A DNA stretch of 64,000 nucleotides, taken from assembly GCA_036346255.1 (NCBI GenBank), contig CM070628.1:23141840-23205839 (forward strand), in the 5' to 3' direction. Position 1 is the first letter of the stretch, and each line of letters opens with the position of its first letter. The notes under the pieces are model-generated. The model searched no databases. It worked only from the letters and a program-made list of their open reading frames with translations, and was not told the DNA's origin. Positions 1 through 9,480 of the stretch are shown here, one piece after another. The translations under genes and the position numbers were made by a program. The DNA comes from Ampelocalamus luodianensis. Lineage: Eukaryota; Streptophyta; Magnoliopsida; Poales; Poaceae.

Positions 1-2116
1 GTGTCCCAGAAATTCGTAGTTTTCTTGGACTTGCGGGTTATTACCAGAGGTTCATTGAAAATTTCTCCAAGATTGCTAGACCTTTGACTCACTTCTCTTG
101 TAAAGGGAAGAAATTTGAATGGTCACTAAGTGTGAAGAGAGTTTTCGGCTTTTGAGAACTCTCTTGACTAAAGCTCCGCTTCTCACTCTTCCTGATGTTC
201 TTAAGAGCTTGACATTTATTGTGATGCATCTCGCCATGGACTTGGTTGTGTGCTTATGCAAGAAGGCCGAGTTGTGGCATATGCATCCCTAGCTTGCCCT
301 CATGAAGTTAATTATCCTACTCATGATTTGGAATTGGTCCGTGGTCCATGCATTGAAGATTTGGCGACATTACCTTCTAGGTAATCGCTGTGAGATCTAC
401 ACCGATCATAAAGCTCAAATACATATTCACTCAATCGATTTGAATATGAGACAACGAAGATGGCTTGAACTGATCAAAGACTACGACATGGGTATTCATT
501 ATCATCCCGGTAAAGCCAATATTGTGGCCGATGCTTTAAGCAGAAAGTCACAATGCAACTGCATATCTTCTCTACTCGCGAAAAGACTTGTGTGTTGACT
601 TTCTACGCTTAAGTCTTGAATTGGTGGGAGCAGGTTTCCTCATTGCATTGCATGTGGAGCCGACATTAGAATCTCGGATCGAAGCCCGTAAAACGATGCC
701 GAGGTGGCGAAATCAAGGAGAATATGAAAGCGTAAAGCCAACGAATTTTTCAAGATGATCGCGGATGATTCAATATCGCAATCGCTTGGTAGTACTGCGG
801 ATCCTCCATTGAAGAGTCTAATTCTCGAGAAGCTCATAATTCCAAGTTTTCTTTGCATCCCGGGAGTACCAAGATGTACCAGATTTGAAAAAATATTTTG
901 GTGGAGCCGATGAAGAGGCAAATTGCTCGAGATGTTGTTGAATGTGATATTTGCCAAAGGGTTAAAGTTGAACATCGAAGCCACCGGTACCCTTCGCCTT
1001 TGCCTATTCCACAATGGAAGTAGGAAGAGATCGGTATGGATTTCTTCATCGGTCTTCCCAAAACTTCCAGGGATCGATGCCATTTGGGTGATCATCGATC
1101 GCTTAACCAAAGTGGCTCATTTTATTCCGGTCAGGACTGATTTCAATGGCAAGCAATTAGCAGAGCTTTATATTGCTAGAATTGTTTGTCTTCATGGTGT
1201 TCCTAAAGTCATTGTTTCTGACCGCGGTCCGCAGTTTACTTCCCATTTTTGGAATAGCCTTCATCAGGCTATGGGGACTGAACTCTCTTTCAGTACTGCT
1301 TATCATCCTCAAACCAGTGGTCAAACTGAGAGAGTGAATCAAGTAATGGAAGATCTTCTTCGAGCCTATGTGCTATCTTATAGCAAAGACTGGGAGAAAT
1401 CTTTGCCATATGTGGAATTTTCCTACAATAATAGCTACCAAGCAAGTATTCAAATGTCACCTTTTGAAGCCTTGTATGGGAGAGCTTGTAGGACTCCATT
1501 GAATTGGTCCGAGTCTGGTGAAAGGTCATTCTTTGGTCCAGACTTGGTAAGGGAAGCCGAAGAGCAAGTTCGACTGATTCGAGATTGCCTGAAAACTGCA
1601 CAGTCTCGTCAGAAGAGCTATGCTGATCATCGCCGTCGTGAATTGAGCTTTGAGGTGGATGACCATGTCTATCTTAAAGTTTCACCCATGAAGGGTACTC
1701 ATCGTTTTCAGGTAAAAGGAAAGCTCGCACCTCGTTATATCGGACCCTTCCAAATAATTGCCAAGCGAGGAGCTGTAGCTTATCAATTAGAACTACCTGA
1801 ATCACTCTCAGCAGTGCATGATATTTTTCATGTGTCTCAATTGAAGAAATGTCTTCGTATTCCTATTGAGGCAACTGCTTATGAACATCTTGATCTCCAA
1901 CTGATCTTTCATATCAAGAGCAACCAATGCGTATCCTCGACACAATGGAACGCAGACAAGAAATCGTCTCACAAGTTCTTGAAAATTCAATGGGCTAATC
2001 ATTCTCAAGATGAAGCCACTTGGGAGCGCAAGATCCGATGCATTGAGCACCCCATCTTTTGTTGTTTAGTACTTTCCTTTGAATCAAGAAAGGAAAGTTT
2101 AAACAAAGCAATGTAA
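1..2116 (+). pseudogene. Family I pol, 3' part: RT end, RNase H, integrase, chromodomain
   Basis: This is the 3' part of a Ty3/gypsy polyprotein that would copy retrotransposon RNA into DNA and insert it. The window opens in the RT connection domain (FLGLAGYYQRFIENFSK, about 15-75). RNase H follows with CDASR near 210-230 and GKANIVADALSRK near 510-546. The integrase zinc finger lies near 850-975 (HPGS...CDICQRVK). The integrase core then runs open from 923: IDRLTKVAHF near 1096, VSDRGPQF near 1217, and the acidic residue of GQTERVNQ near 1318. A chromodomain-like end (DEATWER) lies near 2013-2035. Frameshifts near 330 and in 598-920 break the frame. The start lies outside the window. It is followed by a polypurine tract and the family I LTR, so it is the 3' end of one unit. 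Confidence 0.93.
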
Positions 2117-2274
2117 ACAAAGATGTAATAATAACACTATGTTGTTATGTAAGATTCTTCTTTGTTATCTTTGAAGGAAATCAAAACCACAGATGTTGAA
2201 TTTCTTCATAATTCATTTCCATTTCACTTCTTCCTGATCTTAACCTGTTCCAAATCTCGGGGACGAGATTTTCT

Positions 2275-2286
2275 TAAGGGGGGTAG
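2275..2286 (+). other. Polypurine tract of family I
   Basis: The purine run AAGGGGGGTAGG ends three bases before the TGTAACA start of the LTR. This is where plus-strand DNA synthesis is primed in LTR retrotransposons. A GGGGACGAGATT block just upstream recurs in families II and III in the same place. Confidence 0.85.
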
Positions 2287-3507
2287 GTTTGTAACAGCCC
2301 CAATTTTATCAATAGTAATAATCTGCATTATGAACAGTAATGGTCTACTGTTCATATCATTACTGTTCTTAATGTCAGTTGGGAGTTGCTGTTACCAAAT
2401 AAAACCTTCCTTTTAGCCAAAGTCCAAAGGCTTATTTTGAATATTTAAAGGAATACAGATAAAACTTGTATTATGACTGGAAGTATTTTTATTAAAGCCT
2501 AGACAAATTATCTTGGCTAAAAATATTTTTGTTGCAATTTTTAGAAATTATTTGGACTTAAAGAAAATTTATGGTCTTTAAATAAATATTTTCGGCCTGA
2601 AATCAATATTTATGTATTTTATAAAGTGAAAATGTGGTTTATGAAATTTTTCTGGGAAATATGTTATCCCAGTAGCTTACAGTAAAAATTTCATGATTTT
2701 ATGAATTTATTTGCTATTTTTAAAGCCCAGTCAAACCTTTTAAATATTTGAATACGGTTTGGTCAACCAAACCGGTCCAAACCCAAACTTAGTATCATAT
2801 TGCGACCAGTCTCATGTGGACTTGGTCCAACGAACCATTTGGTCCGGCTCGGTCACGTCCCAACGCGAGCCCAAAGCTCACACGTGATATGAGCCGTTGA
2901 TCTTCAATCGAACGGGCGAAGTTATAACACCCCGCGAGCTGTCCACGTGTACACTTTAATCTCCACCGTTGGATATCGATCTAACGCGCGAGATCGGTGT
3001 ATGCAACCGGACGACTCCGGATCCTTAATCAATCTCCACCGCTCGCTTCTAATCCAACGTGGCGCTCTTTCGCTTTAAACTTAAAGCGCTTTTATTTCAG
3101 CCATTAGATTCAAATCCTACGGTTTTCCCTTTTTCGCGTGTTATAAAGTCCGCACTCTGGACCATTGGATCTTCATCGTGGCCCAGATTAGTGTATGCAT
3201 TCGACGACTCGGATCCCCGCACAATCGTGGCCGTCCATCCTTGATCTAGCGGTATCGCTTATTTCAATTTGAAATCAGAGGCGCGCATTAATGTGGGCCT
3301 TTGGATTTCAATCCTACGGCACTCCTTTTTGACCGTGGGCCTTTAAAGCCCAAAATCGGTGGATCGTTGGATTTCGATCGGGTGGCCCAGAGCGGTGTAT
3401 GCAATCGGACCATCCGGTTTCATTTTTACATCCTGACCGTAGAAATCAAATCCAACGGTGTTAAGCCATCGCATCTAAAAGGGTGACGTGTATATCTTTT
3501 AATTGAT

Positions 3508-3527
3508 CGTTGGATTTCAATCCAACG
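3508..3527 (+). repeat. Inverted repeat CGTTGGAT-TTCA-ATCCAACG in LTR U3
   Basis: A perfect 8-bp inverted repeat with a 4-bp loop. It is the best-preserved copy of a short module repeated loosely through 2960-3530 of this U3. The same module appears in the U3 of the other three families. Confidence 0.7.
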
Positions 3528-3908
3528 TCTCTCTTTGAAAACGGAGCCCCGCAACCCTTCGGGATTTCGTTTTAATCCCGATCGGTAGATCTAGATCGTG
3601 CGGTCCATATTAACTGGTACCGATTCAAATCATTTAACCTCTATATCTATCGCAGCCACCCATTTCCAATCGGACGGCTGACATTTGTTTGAGTCTTTCT
3701 GAGGTGTGCGCGGCTGAGGATGACAATGGGGCCCACATGTCAGTTGGCTCTTATCTTCTTCCCTCTCTCTCTGTGCGCAGGCTTCTCTGGAAATCAGAGG
3801 AGAGGAATTATCCCAAAGTTTTTGCAACTAATTTTTGGGATAATTAGCCCTAAATGGACACCTCATCAAGCTCTAGACTTTTCCCAATTATCCTGTAGCT
3901 CAACTCCC

Positions 3909-3919
3909 TTATATATAAA
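3909..3919 (+). promoter_or_regulatory. Probable TATA box of the family I LTR promoter
   Basis: The sequence TTATATATAAA lies about 1.6 kb into the LTR, downstream of the G+C-rich repeat modules and followed by a CCCTAG-rich leader. This is the expected position of the retrotransposon promoter at the U3/R boundary. The start site itself is not visible. Confidence 0.6.
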
Positions 3920-5833
3920 CCCTAGCTTTTGAGTCAGCACCATTGTTGACCATCAAGCTCACTTTCCTCCATTGTTGTCCAGTGGAGTTTCTTACTTCTA
4001 TCCTTTGCTTATCTACCTTAAGCACTGGCTTTACTTACAATAAAGATTGGTTATCTTTTGTAGGTCAAATCCAGAGTTTGTCTCTCTGTCCATCATCATC
4101 GGTTTTCAGAGTTTTTGGTATCTTTCCATACTGGTAAGCCAAAAACCCTAGTTTCGACATCTTGAGCATCTTAAGAACCTTAGGAGCTGCTAAGAATCAT
4201 TCTTTTAAGCATTAGTAGCTTCAACTGTCCTTAAACTGAAAAGTTGATATTATACCTTTTCGGTCTTTCATGTCATTTTCAAGACCTAGGGTTCTTCCTG
4301 TCAACCTATCATCTTATTTAGGTTTTGACTAAACCCTAGCAGCATGGCAAGTTGATCTTTCCATTCTTGTCATCATCTATTTTGACTCTTAGTTGAAATA
4401 TGTCTCTGTTCTTTTGTCGGCTCAACCGACAAAATAGGTGTTTGCTTTAGTTTTTGTGATCTAACTGACTAGGGTTAGACTAAGATTAGTTTGGGATGTT
4501 AATGACCCTAAAGGATCATGCTAAGATTCATTTATGGACTTTTGCATGATCTATACTTCTTTTTCCAAAAATTGCAATCATCTGCTTTCACTTCTTTTAC
4601 AATCTAAAACCTGGAGTTTTGCATCAAACCTAATTTCTGTCTTTTGAAAACAGTGAGCTATATGATGTATTATTATCATTATTATGGGTAGTTATGACTT
4701 AAGCATACTGTAATCATGCACTTCTAGATTGATCATGCATTTTCTTCTATTTTGGACTTATTGTCAGTTTTGGTATTTATTGATCTTATTGTTCCTTTTA
4801 GAATCTGTTCATTGAAGCAATTGAATCTTTTCTCGAGCAACCGAACCTCGCAATGTAAGTCTATTATTACCAAGGCAAGCATCATCTTTGCACCATATTG
4901 AACCCAGATTTTGTACCATAGTTTTTACAAATCCAGTGATATCTGTGCATGCTATTTTTCTGAAAATACAAAATGTGACTTGTAATAGCTAGCTATAACC
5001 TGACATGGTGGATTATCTTAATTATGACCATACACTCAACCCTAGTGTAGTATTGTATACTATATGGTCTATTTTCAGATTTGGCTTAGACATGCAGTCT
5101 AGAGATTTTAGAGTTGACAAGCCTATCTTGTCAAACATGGGAATCACCACTGAACTATTGTCATTTTAAACTCCTTGTCCAGTTTCTTTAAATCAGCCTT
5201 GTATTTGAAATTCAAATTGATCTGGACAAGAGGAAGCTAGTGATGGTGCTTTTGTGCGAGATTGGGTTTGTGGTGGACTTGTCCGGGTTAATTAAGGACC
5301 GAACTCGATTATTCAATTCAAGTCCCCACGCACTTCCACATGCAAAGTATGGGCGCTGTTTGGTTAAGTAAAATGTTGAGACTATTGAGTTGGAAACAGA
5401 GAGTAAGGATATGTGTATTGGCCTTGTATGGCATAGATGCTTTGGTCCGAGGACCGCTTTTATGCCATGTGAGCTTTGTATGTCAAGATCGGATGTTCTT
5501 AGGAGGGTGAGGGCGTATATGTGCCTCGTCGCATATACGATACCTTAATGGTGCCGATAGCATTCTACTATGGGTGGGAGCCCAATTGTTTTAAATTGTT
5601 TGGATCGGCATTACCGACACAACATGTGTGCCCGTGGTTAGTAGGTGGTATAGCCTACACTAGTGGGATCAATGTACACATGGGGTCCAACTCAATAGTA
5701 TTGGCTTGTTGAAAATACCAAATCTTAGCTTCCCGGCCGGCATACCAAAGGAAGTGTGTCATCATTCGGAGGCATCCAAGACAACGGGCTAGCTAAGTCA
5801 TGTGGGTAAAGATGTACACCCTGCAGGTATAAA

Positions 5834-5845
5834 CTGTTCGAATAG
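5834..5845. promoter_or_regulatory. Conserved LTR palindrome CTGTTCGAATAG (family I copy)
   Basis: It sits just after CCCTGCAGGTATAAA and before GCCGTGTCCACGGTCATGGAC. The same block, with the perfect palindrome CTATTCGAATAG, is present in every other LTR of the window that covers this position. The function is unknown. Confidence 0.6.
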
Positions 5846-6471
5846 CCGTGTCCACGGTCATGGACGATAACTTGAATTGATGTCACTGTAGATAGAGGTT
5901 TTGATTTTCAAAAATCTGGTTTTGGTTTATTTTCGATGGCATGAGGGAATCATGCAATCGCATCGCTTACATTTAATGTATTTACCTCTGCTTTACTTTA
6001 TCTTTGATTTATTAAATTGCTTTATCAAAATTTAGCCTTTGTAGGTTAAGATGTATCGCTTATGCAAATTTGAACCTTTATACCTTCCTGTTGTGCTTAT
6101 GCATGTAACAACTCTACTCCTTTGATTAGGCTCTAATAACCACTTTCTTTTATTAGTTTGTGTAAGACTTGCCGAGTACCTTCCGTACTCAAGGTGCTAC
6201 CACCTATTGTTGCAGGTGAGGATGGTTTTCTCTATGAAGTACCCGTTAGCGCCGATCAGGGTGACGCTAACGAGTAACGCTATTTCTTTCCTCCACGCAA
6301 TTGCTCGCGGGTAGATGAGGCCATTGGTGGACATTTTCCGCTTATTTTGCTTCCACAGATATCGTTAAAGTGACCAAGTCACTTAATATTGTAGTATTAA
6401 TGTAATGGTGTAACCTTATGTCTAATTATATCCATGTATGACTTGTATGTGTTTGATGCAATGTTGATGAA

Positions 6472-6526
6472 GGATATATATGCAATGGTCATTGATCCCG
6501 GGAACCATTGAGAATCATATATATCC
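6472..6526 (+). repeat. Long hairpin near the 3' end of the family I LTR
   Basis: The arms GGATATATATG and CATATATATCC pair perfectly over 11 bp. Inside them CAATGGT and ACCATTG pair over 7 bp, so the stem is interrupted only by short internal sequence. The same structure is kept at 22971-23025 in the second copy of this LTR end. It would lie in R/U5 of the transcript. Confidence 0.7.
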
Positions 6527-6664
6527 GAATCACATCGGATTTGTCACTTGTTAAATTTATATCTTTAGCCCGGTATTAATAAAGGGCATCACTGTTCCTT
6601 CATTAATAATTGTGCTACAAAGATGAATTTGATTAGTAACATTTCCAATAACCGGGTCCCCACA

Positions 6665-7578
6665 AATTGGTATCGAGCATACGCTACTTCGTAGGTTAGA
6701 AGTAGCATGGCCGGGTTGTTAGAGAGTCTTCTAATAAAACTATTTCAAGTAGTAGTATAATTTTGAAAGCTTAAGTATGACATCTTTTATTCCTTATCCT
6801 CCTTAATGTCACTTCTTGCCCAACTTTCGTTGGTTTATTTAAAAGTGAATTGCTTCTTATCTTGTCTTTTTGACCTATAGATGAGCGGTTGGTATTTGGT
6901 CAAGGAGACTCGAGTGAAGATGTTGATGGGTTCCCAAAGATTACTTCGACATGATGTGGCGCTCCAACTTCACCTATCACCGAGTATGCCATTTATCGAC
7001 GAGACCGAGGACCGTGGATGGAGGAGTACCGTGCCTTCATCAATGTCATCGCTAGGCATGTAGTCGGCAGTTGTTCCTCATCGTGTCCAAGCTCTTGCCA
7101 CCTCCGAGGTTATGGCGTTCAGAAGTCGCGAGTAGGATGATGAGCCTTCTTCGTCATGATTTGACGGAATTGTCTCAACCACCCTATGACCACTTCCCGA
7201 ATCAAGGTCCTACCTCCGAAGTGAGCACGTCACGAGATACGCTTTGGCGAAGACCTCAGTGTGTGATAGCTAGCGAGGATGGTCCGTATTATGGACCAAA
7301 TCCATCGCCAGATTGTGAGGGAGTTATGGGAAACTAGGCATCGCTTAATGAGGCCCGTGAGAACTCGCCGCTTGGAGTCAACATGAACCGCTCCTCGCAA
7401 TGTGCTTTATGGTGACAACGAGACCTCTCCCCGCTTTGCCGCACCACCTCTTTACCGACTTCCGTGGCGGCAAGCGCGTGCTGCTTATGGACAAGTGCGC
7501 CAAGCCCGATGATCGCAGCTTTCTCGCGACTCTGCGATCGCACCTCCGGAGGTCATCACCACCGCTAGGGTTGACTTT
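6665..7578 (+). pseudogene. Leader and unrecognised coding remnant of a second family I unit
   Basis: After the primer-binding site come about 210 bp of A+T-rich leader, then broken reading frames. By position this should be gag, but I do not see the gag start shared by families II and IV. One open stretch begins at ATG 6881 (60 codons). Another frame around 7275-7380 reads as a charged, helix-prone segment (RIMDQIHRQIVRELWETRHR), and 7384-7500 reads as a Pro/Arg-rich segment. No zinc knuckle or protease is present. At about 7578 the sequence switches abruptly to family II RNase H, so the rest of this unit is deleted. The product cannot be assigned with confidence; a divergent gag is the likeliest reading. 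Confidence 0.5.
6668..6678 (+). other. Primer-binding site, initiator Met-tRNA type
   Basis: TGGTATCGAGC starts three bases after the LTR end. It matches the usual plant site TGGTATCAGAGC except that CAG reads CG. It marks the start of a second family I internal region. Confidence 0.85.
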
Positions 7579-9480
7579 CGTGAGCTCAGCGGCGGTTGAC
7601 TTCAGCCCCACCCTTACTCTTCCCGATATCCACAAGAGCTTCGATATTTATTGCGATGCCTCTCGTCGTGACTCGGTGTGTCCTTATGCAGAAGGCAAGG
7701 CGCTTGCATATGCATCCCGCAGCTTGAGACCACATGAGCTCAACTATCCCACCCATGATTTGGAGCTTGTCGTGGTTCATGCACTCAAGATTTGGCGGCA
7801 TTATCTGATTGGTAATCATTGTGAGGTGTATTCGATCACAAGAGCTTGAAATATTTGTTCACCCAACAGATCCAACCTCAGCAGGAGGTGGCTGGAATTG
7901 ATCAAAGATTATGACATGGGTATTCATATCATCCGGCAAGGCCAACGTGGTTGCCGGCGCACTTAGCCGAAAGGTGTATTGCAATACTGATGATCCAAGA
8001 GCAAAGAACCCAAGACTTCTTGCGCACTTTCAGCGCCTCAACTTGGGTTTGGTTGAGCATGTTTCCTTTGCGCCTTGGTTGTGCAACCAACCTTGGTGGA
8101 TCAAATCAAGGCGCACAAAGAATCGATGATGGTGTGGGTAAAATCAAGCGTAATATCAAGGATGGATCAGCCAAGTGTTTCACGTAAGATGAGCACGGTG
8201 TTGTATGGTTTGGGCAGCGCCTTGTGGTCCCAAAGGTCCCGAGTTGCGGATTTGATTCTTCAGAGGCCCATGATTCGCCTTTGTCCATCCATCCCGGGCC
8301 ACTAAAATGTACCAAGATCTGCGCCGAGATTCGGTGGACTCGCATGAAGCGCGAGATTGCCGTGTTCGTTGCCGATGCGACGTATGTTGTCGCGTGAAGG
8401 CCGAGCATCGGCCCAGCAGTCTTCTTCACCCTTGCCCATACCGAGTGGAAGTGGATTCAGAGGCATGGATTTCATCACCGGCTGCCCGCTCATCTAAGGG
8501 AAATGACGCCATTTGGGTTGTCATTGACGCCTAACGAAGTGGTGCATTTCTTCCGGCCAAGAGTCACCCGGTGGAACCTCTAGCCGAGCTCTATGTATCA
8601 AGGATTGTGAGCTTGCATGGTGTACCCAAGACGATTGTGTCCGACTGTGGCGCTTGCACCTCTCGGTTTTGGCATAGTCCGCAGGAGGCCATGGGAACTC
8701 ATCTTACTTTCAAGACGGCCTATCATCCTCGGGATCGATGGTCGACGGAGCGCCAATCGTGTGCTTGAAGATATGCTCGTGCTTGTGTTCTTTCCTATGG
8801 GAAGAATTGGGAGAAGTGCCTACCACTTGCGAGTTCTCTTATAACAACACTTCGTGCTAGTCTCGATGGCACCATTTGAGGCTTTGTATGGGAGGCGATG
8901 CACGAACACCTCTAAACTGGTCGAAACCGTGAAAGGCGCTTTGGCCCGATTCCATTAATGAGGCCGAAAGTCAAGTGCGCTTGATTCGTGAGCACTTGCG
9001 CCGTAGCTCGCCAGGCGTAAAGAGCTATGCGGACGGCGCCGCCGTGAGCCGAAGTTTCCACCAATGACTTTGTGTATCTCAAAGTTTCACTTTGAAGGAC
9101 ACCGCTGCTTGATGTCAAGGGCAACCGCTCCTCGCATGCTCGGCCTTATCGCGCCATCAAGAAAGTGGGAGCCGTTGCATACCGCTTGAGTTGCCACTAC
9201 ACTTGAAGGGGTGCATGATGTTTTCCATGTGTCATAGTTGAAGAAGTGCCTTCGGTTCCTGTGGAGGAAACGCCATTGCAAAATATCGATGTGCGTGAAG
9301 ATCTGTCTTATCGTGAGCGCCCATTCGTATCCTCAAGAAGAAGCGAACGCAGAACGAGGAACCGTGTGATCAAGTTCTCAAAGTTCAGTGGTCAAACCAC
9401 TCCGAGGATGAAGCCACTTGGGAGCGGAAGATCGCCTCGAGCAGATTACCCATCCTTCTTCTCCCAAAGATCGTAATCTC
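7579..9480 (+). pseudogene. Family II pol remnant: RNase H, integrase, chromodomain
   Basis: The sequence enters family II at GAGCTCAGCGGCGGTTGAC, matching 16368-16388. RNase H is recognisable by FDIYCDASR (7640-7668), the PTHDLEL block (7750-7770) and a degraded ALSRK box (7960-7972). The integrase zinc finger lies near 8270-8405 (SIHPG, MYQDLR, CCRVKAEH). The core follows with WVVID near 8513, a damaged VSD box near 8636 and FEALYGRRC near 8875-8900. FHVS near 9222 and a chromodomain near 9340-9440 (EDEATWER) close the polyprotein. Many single-base and short indels relative to the second copy (16368-18290) break every frame. A polypurine tract (9496-9504) and the LTR follow directly. Confidence 0.9.

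Larger units (their letters stand above)
2290..6664 (+). repeat. Family I LTR, full length
   Basis: This 4375-bp LTR starts TGTAACAGCCCC after a polypurine tract and ends GGGTCCCCACA directly before a primer-binding site. It therefore acts as 3' LTR for the pol to its left and 5' LTR for the leader to its right. U3 (to about 3940) holds repeated CCGTTGGAT/ATCCAACGG modules and a GGGGCCCACATGTCAG block at 3727-3742, followed by a TATA box. Further on are a CTGTTCGAATAG palindrome (5834-5845), a GAGTAC/GTACTC hairpin near 6173-6190 and a long hairpin at 6472-6526. I see no credible gene inside it. Its last 767 bp recur at 22399-23166. Confidence 0.93.

Noticed and set aside
4660..4690. ATTATTATCATTATTATG run as a microsatellite
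   Set aside because: Too short and imperfect to call as a repeat feature.
5521..5712. Small open frame in the family I LTR
   Set aside because: 63 codons with no homology that I recognise, lying inside LTR sequence that is not expected to code.
6668..6678. Primer-binding sites as tRNA genes
   Set aside because: Only 11-14 bases complementary to the tRNA 3' end are present; there is no cloverleaf.
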